Below are positions 1 through 6,472 of a stretch of 8,334 bases of DNA, piece by piece. Source of the stretch: JBBPYR01 sp038199755 (GTDB lineage: Bacteria > Chloroflexota > Ktedonobacteria > Ktedonobacterales > Ktedonobacteraceae); assembly GCA_038199755.1 (NCBI GenBank), contig JBBPYR010000005.1:1-8334 (forward strand), read 5' to 3'. The translations under genes and the position numbers were made by a program. The first letter of the stretch is position 1. Each line of letters opens with the position of its first letter. The notes below the pieces were generated by a model that made no database searches, was not told the DNA's origin, and saw only the letters and a program-made list of their open reading frames with translations.

Positions 1-1695
1 GCGCATCTGTTCTTCGATATAGGGCCGCAAGCGTTCGCGCAAAGCGAGCAGGTCCTTGATGATAGCATAGGCTTCGTCACCAAAGGACCAGGCTTCATTA
101 GCGGCACCAGTACCAATCATCTCGGCAGACGAACGATCAGGGTTGCGATACCCGTGCAGGCGGAATAAGGGGCAGAAGGCACTGTATTGAAACCAGCGCA
201 CAACGAGTTCACGAAAGGCGGGTGATGTGATCTCACCACCGTAGAAACCGCCGATATCCGTGGTCCACCAGGGGATGCCGCTCAAGCCCATATTCAAGCC
301 AGCTCGTACCTGAGCCTGAAGTGCTTCAAATGTGCTATCGATGTCGCCTGACCAGACGGCAGCTCCATAGCGTTGGCTGCCCGCCCAGGCAGAGCGGCAG
401 AGATTGAGGATGGCTTCGTCTCCGGCTTCTCGTTGGTGCTCATAGAAGCCTTGTTCATGCAGCATGGGGTACGCATTGGCAACGGCTAAGCCATTACCGA
501 GATGGAAACGCACGTTGTCGGGGTCCATCGGGAACATCTCTGGTTCGCATGCATCCAGCCACCATGCTTTGATGCCGTACTGATAATAGTGCTCGTAGAC
601 CTGCTCCCACACAAAGTGACGCGCTTCAGGATTGGTGGAGTCGTAATAGTGAACGAACGCCGGACCCGCTGGTTGGTGATCTTGAAAGATCATCAGCGGT
701 GCCAAGCCGCGCTCGGTGCGTAGCAGGAGACCGCGTGCTTGCATTGCTGCATAGTTTTCGCTCAGTGAATTGACCGTGGGCCAGATCGAGACCATCAACT
801 CGATTCCGAGTTCTTTGAGTTCGCGTACCATCGCAGCAGGATCGGGCCAGTCGTCTGGCTTGAAACGCCAATCTCCTTGTAGCGACCAGTGGAAGAAGTC
901 GATGACGATGACAGAAAGTGGTAGGCCGCGTTGTGCATATTCACGCGCTACGGCGAGCAGTTCAGCTTGTGTGCGATAGCGCAATTTGCTCTGCCAGAAA
1001 CCCGAGGCCCACGCAGGAAATTTGGGGGCGTGGCCGGTAGCATCGGCATAGTGTTCCATGATGGCGGTTGGTGTGGCTCCGGTTGTGATCCAGTAATCGA
1101 GTTGTGCCGTGGCGTCGGCTACCCAGCGCGTTTCGTTGGTGCCCAATTCGACGCGACCAATGGCGGGATTATGCCAGAGTAGGCCATAGCCGCGACTGGA
1201 GAAGAGGAAGGGGATGGTCACTTCGGTATTGCGCTGAATCAGATCGATGATGCTGCCCTTCTGATCGAGCAATCCATGCTGATGTTGACCCAGCCCGTAG
1301 AATCGCTCATCGTCATAGGCACGAAAACGCATTTCCAGGTGATAGAGGTCGCTGTGTCGGGCTTTGAAAGAGCGGGCGGGGATGCGGGTCGAACGGCGTG
1401 GTTGTACTTCTGCGAGCAGTTCATCGCCGCTCTCGCTATGAACGAAACGGACAACTCCCTGCGCAGAGACATGGGCTGTAATGGCACCATTGCTGATGCT
1501 GGCACTATCGTCCGTAATGGTGATGTGCGCGTCCATCTGAGCAGGTGGCAGTAACGCGTTGACGCCGTTCTCAATCAGGGTGGCGTTTTTTGTGGCCCGT
1601 ACACGTAGGCTATCCTGGCCCCACGGTTCTATGGAGAGCTTCTCGTGTTCGCGTTCCCATAGCAAACTGTTGTGTTGTTGCTGAAATCCTTGCAT
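1..1695 (-). CDS. GH31 glycosidase (alpha-xylosidase/alpha-glucosidase), C-terminus beyond the window
   Basis: Retaining alpha-glycoside hydrolase of family GH31, expected to release terminal alpha-xylose or alpha-glucose from imported oligosaccharides in the cytoplasm; no signal peptide is visible. The frame is open from ATG at 1695 to the window edge (565 codons, partial). Residues 1-225 form the beta-sandwich region with GLGQHQHG at 134-141. The barrel starts near PAWASGFWQS (227-236), with IDFFHW around D266. The nucleophile is D381 in WWLDACEPE, and the acid/base is D451 in WSGDID, 70 residues later; E. coli YicI has D416 and D482. WWTTDIGGF lies at 476-484. The start is supported by AGAGGT about 7 bases upstream. 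The WWLDAxEPE form resembles XylS/Xyl31A alpha-xylosidases more than maltases, but substrate specificity is inference. It is the last visible gene of the cluster, 57 bases after the MalG-type permease. Missing sequence is probably the barrel end and the C-terminal beta domains. Confidence 0.93.
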   Translation of the reverse strand, partial: MQGFQQQHNSLLWEREHEKLSIEPWGQDSLRVRATKNATLIENGVNALLPPAQMDAHITITDDSASISNGAITAHVSAQGVVRFVHSESGDELLAEVQPRRSTRIPARSFKARHSDLYHLEMRFRAYDDERFYGLGQHQHGLLDQKGSIIDLIQRNTEVTIPFLFSSRGYGLLWHNPAIGRVELGTNETRWVADATAQLDYWITTGATPTAIMEHYADATGHAPKFPAWASGFWQSKLRYRTQAELLAVAREYAQRGLPLSVIVIDFFHWSLQGDWRFKPDDWPDPAAMVRELKELGIELMVSIWPTVNSLSENYAAMQARGLLLRTERGLAPLMIFQDHQPAGPAFVHYYDSTNPEARHFVWEQVYEHYYQYGIKAWWLDACEPEMFPMDPDNVRFHLGNGLAVANAYPMLHEQGFYEHQREAGDEAILNLCRSAWAGSQRYGAAVWSGDIDSTFEALQAQVRAGLNMGLSGIPWWTTDIGGFYGGEITSPAFRELVVRWFQYSAFCPLFRLHGYRNPDRSSAEMIGTGAANEAWSFGDEAYAIIKDLLALRERLRPYIEEQMR

Positions 1696-1732
1696 GCATA
1701 AACCTCTCATGTGTATTCGCAGGGCGCGCGGG

Positions 1733-1756
1733 GGGCGCGATAAATCTCGCCCCTAC
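1733..1756 (-). repeat. 24-bp hairpin repeat (GTAGGGGCGAG/TTATCGCGCCC family), copy A
   Basis: On the minus strand this reads GTAGGGGCGAG, AT, TTATCGCGCCC. GGGGCG pairs with CGCCCC and GAT with ATC around a tiny loop, giving a strong GC stem. The TAG stop codon of the upstream permease is part of the repeat. Both 11-mers recur exactly at 5106-5116 and 5132-5142 in the opposite orientation. No T-run follows on the transcribed strand, so it is not a classical terminator. It more likely is a REP-like element that protects or trims the mRNA between the permease and GH31 genes. Confidence 0.75.
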
Positions 1757-2592
1757 TCTTTTACGGCTCCGGCGACGAGGCCGGAGGTGATGTATTTCTG
1801 GGCAAACATGAAGACCAAAATGATCGGCAGGGCAGCGACCACGGCCACTGCCATGAGGTCATTCCAGCGTGAACCATACTCACTAATAAACTTATAGAGA
1901 CCCAGTGTCAAGGGGCGTTTACTATCGTCAGAGATCAAGGTGAGCGGGAAGAGAAAATCACTCCAGCCCATCAGAAATGTGAAGGCCGCTACCGTCACCA
2001 GACCAGGTCGCGTCAATGGCAGGATAATCCGATAGAAGGTTCCCCACGCACCACAGCCATCCATAGCGGCTGCATCCTCTAGTTCGCGCGGTAAGCCTAG
2101 GAAGAAGGGGCGCAGGATTAGGACTGCGAAGGGTAAGGTGCGTGTCGTCACCGCCAGCACCACCGCGAGCAGCGAGTTCACTAGTCCGATACGGGTGAAC
2201 ATCACAAAAAGGGGTAAGGCCAACATAATACTGGGAAACATCTGCACGATCAGGAACGCAAGCAGAAAAACATTCTTGCCACGGACGGGCAAGCGCGCCA
2301 GCCCATAGGCGATGGGAGCAGCCAGAACCAAGCTGAGAATCATCGTTCCCAAGGCAATCTGCAAGCTATTGCCCATGTAGTGCAGGATATCTTGATTTTG
2401 CACAAAGTTGGCAATATAAGGCGTCCAGTCCAGATGCAGCGGAAAAAGCGTAGGCGGTGTGCGAAACAGTTCGACCGTGCCCTTGAGCGAGCTTACCAGC
2501 ACCCAATAGAGGGGAAAGATCATGACCAAGGTACCAAACACTGCCAGAGCTGTTAGCAGCGCGGTATGCCAGGGTTTCTGCATTGTCGTCAT
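1753..2592 (-). CDS. Sugar ABC transporter permease, MalG type
   Basis: Inner-membrane subunit of a carbohydrate ABC importer (binding-protein-dependent transport family, MalG/CUT1 branch), 279 residues, a normal length. About six hydrophobic segments are visible, beginning at residues 12-35, then 75-98, 107-131, 139-160, 198-219 and 247-265. The cytoplasmic EAA loop that contacts the ATPase is at 170-193 (ELEDAAAMDGCGAWG then FYRIILPL). The ATG overlaps the TGA of the preceding permease gene by one base (TGATG), indicating translational coupling. AGGAGG lies 7 bases before the ATG and is inside a small dyad (AGGAGGTCTCCT, 2594-2605 in reverse) formed by the end of the upstream gene. The downstream GH31 gene starts 57 bases after the stop. 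The sugar cannot be read from the permease sequence. Confidence 0.95.
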   Translation of the reverse strand: MTTMQKPWHTALLTALAVFGTLVMIFPLYWVLVSSLKGTVELFRTPPTLFPLHLDWTPYIANFVQNQDILHYMGNSLQIALGTMILSLVLAAPIAYGLARLPVRGKNVFLLAFLIVQMFPSIMLALPLFVMFTRIGLVNSLLAVVLAVTTRTLPFAVLILRPFFLGLPRELEDAAAMDGCGAWGTFYRIILPLTRPGLVTVAAFTFLMGWSDFLFPLTLISDDSKRPLTLGLYKFISEYGSRWNDLMAVAVVAALPIILVFMFAQKYITSGLVAGAVKE

Positions 2593-3542
2593 CAGGAGAC
2601 CTCCTCTTGGCGAATGAGAAACAGATAGAGCGCGCTCGCGGCCAGCAGCACTAGGAAGATCAGCACCGCCACGGCTGAACCTGACCCAAGATCAAACTGC
2701 TGAAAGGCGACTTGATACGCATACATCGGCATGACTTGGGTGGCATTGACAGGTCCTCCTCCAGTCATCACATAGATCAAATCGAACACGTTGAGCGTAT
2801 AGATGAACCCTAACATGAGCACTGTTAAGCTGGTGGAACGCATCAATGGCAGCGTAATACGTAGGAAGCGATTGAAGCCATTTGCGCCATCGATGGTGGC
2901 CGCCTCATAGAGTGTGGCTGAAATGCCCTGTAAGCCAGCCAGCAATAAAGCCATATTAAAGGGGATGCCGATCCAGACATTGGCAACGATGACCGCTACC
3001 AACGCAATCTTGGGATCGGACAACCAGCCAATCGGACTATGGATCACGCCGATGCTTTGCAAGCCATAGTTGATGATGCCAGCATCGCTTTGGAACATCC
3101 ATTTGAAAATGGTACCACTCACTACAATCGGCAGCATCCAGGCGATCATGATTGAGCCACGCATCACACCAACCAGGGGCAGGGGTTTACTAAAGAGCAA
3201 GGCCAGCAGGAAGCCGATGCCAAATTGAAAAACTAGTGAACCCAGCGTGAACATAAGAGAGACACCCAGTGCAGAGCGGAAAACGGAGTCGGTCAGGACC
3301 GTTTGATAATTAGCCAAGCCAACAAACGGGATATCGCCGGTGAGCAATGTCCCAATATTGACCTCCTGAAAGCTGTATAGCACCATCGTACAGACGGGAT
3401 AGAGCAGAAAGACTGCTAGAAACAGGGTCGCGGGCAACAAAAAGAGGTATGGTCCAATTTGTTTGCTGAGTCGTGGCCCCTTTCTCATTGGAGCTACAGA
3501 GGCTTTCGGTAGCTGCGGACGAGTCGTGACACTTGTAGACAC
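2592..3542 (-). CDS. Sugar ABC transporter permease, MalF type
   Basis: First membrane subunit of the same importer (MalF/UgpA branch, CUT1 family). The frame is open from an ATG at 3602, but those first codons lie in the inverted repeat 3569-3664, so I place the start at GTG 3542. It is preceded by AAGGAGA (3558-3552) with 9 bases of spacing, giving 316 residues, typical for the family. ATG at 3566 is an alternative. A basic N-terminus is followed by a first hydrophobic segment at about 31-55 (PYLFLLPATLFLAVFLLYPV), then segments near 92-117, 130-146, 179-203, 237-257 and 287-311. The EAA loop is at 211-234 (LYEAATIDGANGFNRF then LRITLPLM). It is separated from the binding-protein gene by 125 bases almost filled by a hairpin, and overlaps the MalG-type gene by one base. 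These two permeases would form a heterodimer with an ATPase not encoded in this window. Confidence 0.92.
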   Translation of the reverse strand: MSTSVTTRPQLPKASVAPMRKGPRLSKQIGPYLFLLPATLFLAVFLLYPVCTMVLYSFQEVNIGTLLTGDIPFVGLANYQTVLTDSVFRSALGVSLMFTLGSLVFQFGIGFLLALLFSKPLPLVGVMRGSIMIAWMLPIVVSGTIFKWMFQSDAGIINYGLQSIGVIHSPIGWLSDPKIALVAVIVANVWIGIPFNMALLLAGLQGISATLYEAATIDGANGFNRFLRITLPLMRSTSLTVLMLGFIYTLNVFDLIYVMTGGGPVNATQVMPMYAYQVAFQQFDLGSGSAVAVLIFLVLLAASALYLFLIRQEEVS

Positions 3543-3551
3543 GGGTAACAC

Positions 3552-3558
3552 TCTCCTT
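3552..3558 (-). promoter_or_regulatory. Ribosome binding site deciding the MalF-type permease start
   Basis: AAGGAGA on the minus strand, 9 bases before GTG at 3542. It lies downstream of the apparent upstream ATG codons at 3602 and 3566, so it argues against both and for the GTG start. Confidence 0.7.
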
Positions 3559-3568
3559 CTTTCCATAG

Positions 3569-3664
3569 CTCCCCAGTAGGGATGCCCCTGGTGGGCATCC
3601 AACGAGCGAGTAGCGAGATCGTTTGACGATCTGGATGCCCACCAGGGACATCCCTACTGGGGAG
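3569..3664 (-). repeat. 33-bp-arm inverted repeat between binding-protein and permease genes
   Basis: Arms 3569-3601 and 3632-3664 are reverse complements except at one pair (3585/3648). That pair is C/A on the plus strand but G/U in minus-strand RNA, so the operon mRNA can pair along the whole 33-bp arm. The 30-base centre holds a second hairpin, AGATCG-TTTGA-CGATCT (3616-3632), which shares its last base with the long stem. The element begins 3 bases after the TAG of the binding-protein gene and ends 10 bases before the permease ribosome binding site. The position mimics the REP element between malE and malF of E. coli, which protects the binding-protein mRNA. A non-autonomous mobile repeat is the other reading. 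Part of the arm recurs at 5024-5039. Confidence 0.88.
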
Positions 3665-3667
3665 TCG

Positions 3668-4966
3668 CTATCCTAACAGAGGCTTGATTGTCTGGGCCGC
3701 TTGGCTCAAAGCAGCCGACGCGGACATCTGTCCACTGATAGCGGATTGAAAGGCTAATTGAACGGCATTGGAGACTTGTGGATATTTCGGGCCATATGCG
3801 CGTGGCCTTGCGACCTCCAGTGAGTTCACAAAGACAGAGAGATATTCATCCTTCTGGAAAGCGGCATCCTGGGCAAGGGTTTTGGTGCTGGGGAGCCGAT
3901 TATCCGTCACGATGTAACTCCTCAGCTGATCTGGTTGTTGGGTCCATTTGAGGAAGTTCCAGGCCTCATTCACATGTTGACTCGTTTTCGTGATGGCCCA
4001 GTTCTCACCGCCCAGAATGGAGGCGGATTGTGCGCCTTTAGGAAGCGGGATAACTCCCCATTTGAATTGGGCACCTTGCTTGGTTGCTGGAACATTCCAT
4101 GGCCCATTGATACACATAGCCGCCTTTTGCGCAATAAATTGCGTAATGGCATCCTGCTGTGTCCAGTTCAGGGCTTCGTGGGAGAGCAGGCCTTGTTTGA
4201 CGAAATCAACGAGATATTGCAGCGCACCGACCGCTGCCGGACTGTCGATTGTGTTGAGGTCAGCACCAGCCGACCAGAGGAAGGGCAGGAACTGGAAGGT
4301 ACCCTCTTCGCTTTTCACGAGTGACATGGAGAGACCATACGTGCCAGGTTTTGTTAGCTTCTGAGCAGCACTCCGCATTTCATCCAGAGTGGTAGGAGGC
4401 GTGATGCTAGCCTTACTGAACATGTCCTTGTTGTAGAAAAGTGCCAAGCAGTTGCTATTATTGGGTAGCCCGTAGTTCTTGCCTTTCCAGATGGTTGATT
4501 GCAATGGACCAGGAAAATACTGGTCAGTGAGCCCAGAGGCACTCACTTGACTCGTCAGATCGGTCAGGACGCCCAAGTCAGAAAAGGCAGAATGGTCAGG
4601 GTTGTCGATTACGGCGATATCTGGTAACTGTCCAGAAGCGGCACCTTGGATGAGCTTCTGTTTCAAATCGGCGAAAGGAATGACTGTCCGCTGTATTTTG
4701 ATCGATGGATTAGCCTTCATATAGCTGCTGATGAGTCCGAGATAGCCAGGGCCTGGCGGGTTAAAATAGTCCCATAGGGTTAGCGTCACAGGACCACCTG
4801 CGCTTCCTGTCGTGGTAGCACCCCCACAGGCTGCGAGAAATGCAGCTGCCGCGCTACTGCTGAGACCAAGAGCGGTTGCCCGTTCAAGAAAGGCACGGCG
4901 CGTCATACGCCCTGTTTGTATTGCTGTCATCATTCCATTCAAGCTATTGCCTTGCTGAGAAACCAT
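3668..4966 (-). CDS. Sugar ABC transporter solute-binding lipoprotein with twin-arginine leader
   Basis: Extracellular solute-binding protein family 1, the substrate receptor of the importer, 432 residues. An upstream in-frame ATG at 5101 adds 45 residues from repeat and leader sequence. I reject it because ATG 4966 has a strong GAGGAGG (4979-4973) 6 bases away. From that start, TRRAFLERA (residues 22-30) is a twin-arginine motif, followed by a small-residue hydrophobic stretch and lipobox LAAC with Cys47 as the expected lipidated residue, then a GGATTT linker. The mature part shows family hallmarks: LTLWDYF near the start, a conserved ALFYNKDMFSKA segment, the PPTTLDEM helix, and GGENWAI followed by AWNFLKWTQQPDQ. 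Twin-arginine export implies folding before export. It is the first transport gene of the cluster, about 200 bases after the regulator. Ligand unknown; the adjacent GH31 enzyme suggests an alpha-linked oligosaccharide. Confidence 0.93.
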   Translation of the reverse strand: MVSQQGNSLNGMMTAIQTGRMTRRAFLERATALGLSSSAAAAFLAACGGATTTGSAGGPVTLTLWDYFNPPGPGYLGLISSYMKANPSIKIQRTVIPFADLKQKLIQGAASGQLPDIAVIDNPDHSAFSDLGVLTDLTSQVSASGLTDQYFPGPLQSTIWKGKNYGLPNNSNCLALFYNKDMFSKASITPPTTLDEMRSAAQKLTKPGTYGLSMSLVKSEEGTFQFLPFLWSAGADLNTIDSPAAVGALQYLVDFVKQGLLSHEALNWTQQDAITQFIAQKAAMCINGPWNVPATKQGAQFKWGVIPLPKGAQSASILGGENWAITKTSQHVNEAWNFLKWTQQPDQLRSYIVTDNRLPSTKTLAQDAAFQKDEYLSVFVNSLEVARPRAYGPKYPQVSNAVQLAFQSAISGQMSASAALSQAAQTIKPLLG

Positions 4967-4972
4967 GTGAAT

Positions 4973-4979
4973 CCTCCTC
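4973..4979 (-). promoter_or_regulatory. Ribosome binding site of the solute-binding protein gene
   Basis: GAGGAGG on the minus strand, 6 bases before ATG 4966. It fixes the start codon and excludes the longer frame beginning at 5101. Confidence 0.85.
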
Positions 4980-4981
4980 AG

Positions 4982-4994
4982 ATTGAGACTCAAT
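4982..4994. promoter_or_regulatory. 13-bp perfect palindrome in the binding-protein leader
   Basis: ATTGAG-A-CTCAAT (plus strand; centre 4988) ends two bases upstream of the ribosome binding site of the solute-binding protein gene. It could be an operator or a small RNA hairpin affecting translation. It does not match the palindrome at 6446-6462 except for general A/T-rich ends, so a second regulator or chance is possible. Confidence 0.35.
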
Positions 4995-5023
4995 TCCTGT
5001 CGCGGAACTGTAAAAGAACAAAA

Positions 5024-5039
5024 CCCAGTAGGGATGTCC
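5024..5039 (+). repeat. Partial copy of the 3569-3664 repeat arm
   Basis: CCCAGTAGGGATGTCC here is identical over 16 bases to the reverse complement of the right arm of the long inverted repeat (within 3646-3661). Beyond it the match decays into TGTCC-AC-GGACA, a small local dyad. It shows that the arm belongs to a repeat family and is not unique to the one hairpin. Confidence 0.65.
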
Positions 5040-5079
5040 ACGGACAAATGGACGACCTGACATACGAATGAGCATGTAA

Positions 5080-5099
5080 GCAGCAGCGAAGCGCGCTGC
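5080..5099. repeat. Bulged GC-rich hairpin in the regulator to binding-protein gap
   Basis: GCAGC, bulged A, GCG, loop AAG, CGC, GCTGC: an 8-bp stem with one bulge. It lies between two repeat pieces (5024-5039 and 5106-5142) and is probably the centre or tail of a decayed repeat element, not a terminator, since no T-run follows on either strand. Confidence 0.4.
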
Positions 5100-5105
5100 A
5101 AGCCC

Positions 5106-5142
5106 GTAGGGGCGAGTGCCCTGGTGCTAGCTTATCGCGCCC
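5106..5142 (+). repeat. 37-bp repeat (GTAGGGGCGAG/TTATCGCGCCC family), copy B
   Basis: GTAGGGGCGAG at 5106-5116 and TTATCGCGCCC at 5132-5142 match copy A (1733-1756) exactly in both 11-mers, but 15 bases separate them instead of 2. GGGCG and CGCCC can pair. The orientation is opposite to copy A, so the two copies flank the binding-protein and permease genes as an inverted pair. Confidence 0.7.
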
Positions 5143-5164
5143 TCATGTGGTTAATGGTGTGGTA

Positions 5165-6415
5165 TCACCCCTTTCTGCGCTGCTGGCCTCTGGCCTGTGA
5201 TAAGAGTTCATCGATAGCTAGGGTTTCCTCACTTTGGTAGATGGGTGGCTGGAAAACTTCGCGTAAAATCAAGCTGGCGGCTCCACGCGTCCAGTTCGTC
5301 TCGTCCATGGGAAGGACGATAGGGCTGATGGGCGGAAAGGGACCGAAGCTATGAATAGGGATAGCAGCTCGTAGTGGTTCAAGGATCAGATCATCAGCTC
5401 TCAACCCTTCTCCACTGATGAAGACACGTGCGGGATCGAAAACATTAATCATATTGGCGATGGTGATCCCCAACGTGGTGCCCGCACGAGCAAAGATGGC
5501 GCGTAACGACTCGTCACCCTGACGTGCTTGTACTACCAGGTCATCAATGGTATCTTCTACATGGTGGCCGGGGTCTCTACCTGTGGCTGTGCGTAGAATG
5601 CCATAGTCGGAAGCGATTGCTTCCAGGCAGCCACGTTTCCCACAACTACAGATGGGCGCATCAGGCGAAAGATCAACCGTCATATGGCCGAACTCTCCGC
5701 CACCACCGTGTGAGCCGCGATAGATTTCTCCTTTTACGACGATGCCCATACCAATGCCGCGACCGACGATCACGAGCAGGAAATTTGCGGCATCACGGCC
5801 CGCGCCAAAGTAGCGTTCGGCCACCGCCAGCGTATTCACGTCGTTATCGATACGTACAGGTATATGTAACTTAAACTCTAGGGCAGCCGCTAGTTCCACG
5901 TTACGCCAGTTCAGAATATTCGAATAGCTACAAATCCCACGCTCCGAATCAATTAAACCAGCTAAGCCAACTCCCACGCCCAGGACATTGCGTGAGGAGA
6001 TAGCGGCTTCGCTGAGGCAGCGTTTCACCGCCTCTGCCAGCGTTTCAACAACATGATGCGGCTCGGTATCGCTCATCTGTGCTTCGATGGAATGAAGCGG
6101 GCTGCAATTGAGATCACAAACCGTAACCTTCATGCCGTTTTCGCGCAAGCGTACTCCGATGACGTGTCCCGCGCTGGCATTAATGCTTAGCAAGACGGGG
6201 CGACGGCCTCCGCTCGATGCCTCAGATGTGACCTCTGAGACGAGACCCGCGCCAATGAAATCGCCCACGATACGTGTGATAGTAGCGGCTGGTAAACCAC
6301 TGCGCTTCACCAGTTCGGTGCGCGAAATGGAGCCTTGCTCAGCTAGCAAATTGAACACAATGCTCTGATTGAGGTCACGCAACAAGCGTTTACTACCAGC
6401 ACGCGTCGATGCCAT
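5165..6415 (-). CDS. ROK-family transcriptional repressor (XylR/NagC-like)
   Basis: Sugar-responsive repressor of the ROK family, 416 residues, typical for members with a DNA-binding domain. A winged-helix region spans about residues 15-75, with recognition helix near LPAATITRIVGDFI (41-54). The ROK sugar-binding domain follows: GVGVGLAGLID (146-156), IDNDVN (189-194) with D192 at the family's catalytic or ligand position, and GRGIGMGIVVKGEIYRG (218-234). The zinc site is H244 with CSCGKRGC (C256, C258, C263) and E265. Start ATG 6415 has GGAG about 9 bases upstream. It heads the transport and GH31 genes in the same direction, so autoregulation plus control of the cluster is likely. A promoter and a 17-bp palindrome lie just upstream. 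A sugar-kinase role is unlikely because a DNA-binding domain is present. The inducer is not readable; xylose or an alpha-xyloside would fit the GH31 neighbour. Confidence 0.93.
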   Translation of the reverse strand: MASTRAGSKRLLRDLNQSIVFNLLAEQGSISRTELVKRSGLPAATITRIVGDFIGAGLVSEVTSEASSGGRRPVLLSINASAGHVIGVRLRENGMKVTVCDLNCSPLHSIEAQMSDTEPHHVVETLAEAVKRCLSEAAISSRNVLGVGVGLAGLIDSERGICSYSNILNWRNVELAAALEFKLHIPVRIDNDVNTLAVAERYFGAGRDAANFLLVIVGRGIGMGIVVKGEIYRGSHGGGGEFGHMTVDLSPDAPICSCGKRGCLEAIASDYGILRTATGRDPGHHVEDTIDDLVVQARQGDESLRAIFARAGTTLGITIANMINVFDPARVFISGEGLRADDLILEPLRAAIPIHSFGPFPPISPIVLPMDETNWTRGAASLILREVFQPPIYQSEETLAIDELLSQARGQQRRKG

Positions 6416-6445
6416 ACATACACTCCAGATTAAGGGGAAACTTTA

Positions 6446-6462
6446 TTATTTCATTGAAATAA
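6446..6462. promoter_or_regulatory. Candidate ROK operator, 17-bp perfect palindrome
   Basis: TTATTTCA-T-TGAAATAA has two perfect 8-base half-sites around one base. It lies immediately downstream of the -10 box of the ROK gene promoter, covering roughly the first 20 transcribed bases, an ideal position for steric repression. The TTATTT...AAATAA ends resemble known Mlc/NagC operators of the ROK family. Binding is inference. Confidence 0.6.
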
Positions 6463-6472
6463 GTATAGAGGA

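Noticed and set aside
1239..1574. Open frames on both strands inside the GH31 gene (for example 1239-1574 minus, 1276-1554 plus)
   Set aside because: They lie in other frames of a coding region with clear GH31 motifs, show no family features and lack ribosome binding sites.
1733..1756. Rho-independent terminator between the permease and GH31 genes
   Set aside because: The stem is strong but is followed by C/G-rich sequence, not T residues, and the GH31 gene continues in the same direction with its own ribosome binding site.
3310..3651. 113-codon minus-strand frame spanning the inverted repeat and the permease N-terminus
   Set aside because: It reads the permease gene out of frame and starts near repeat DNA; no recognisable domain.
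3569..3664. Inverted repeat as a CRISPR unit or insertion sequence
   Set aside because: There is a single palindromic unit, no array of spacers, no transposase and no clear target duplication at the ends.
3935..4364. Plus-strand frames of 120-130 codons opposite the binding-protein gene
   Set aside because: Antisense shadows; low-complexity composition and no start signals, while the minus strand encodes a complete known family.
5524..5874. Plus-strand frame of 116 codons opposite the ROK gene
   Set aside because: Antisense shadow rich in Arg, His and Ser; no supporting start site.
6467..6467. TATACT (6467-6462, minus strand) as the main -10 of the ROK promoter
   Set aside because: It matches 5 of 6 positions but the nearest acceptable -35 (TTGAAA) is 20 bases away; the consensus TTGACA fits TACCAT at 18 bases better. 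It remains an alternative.
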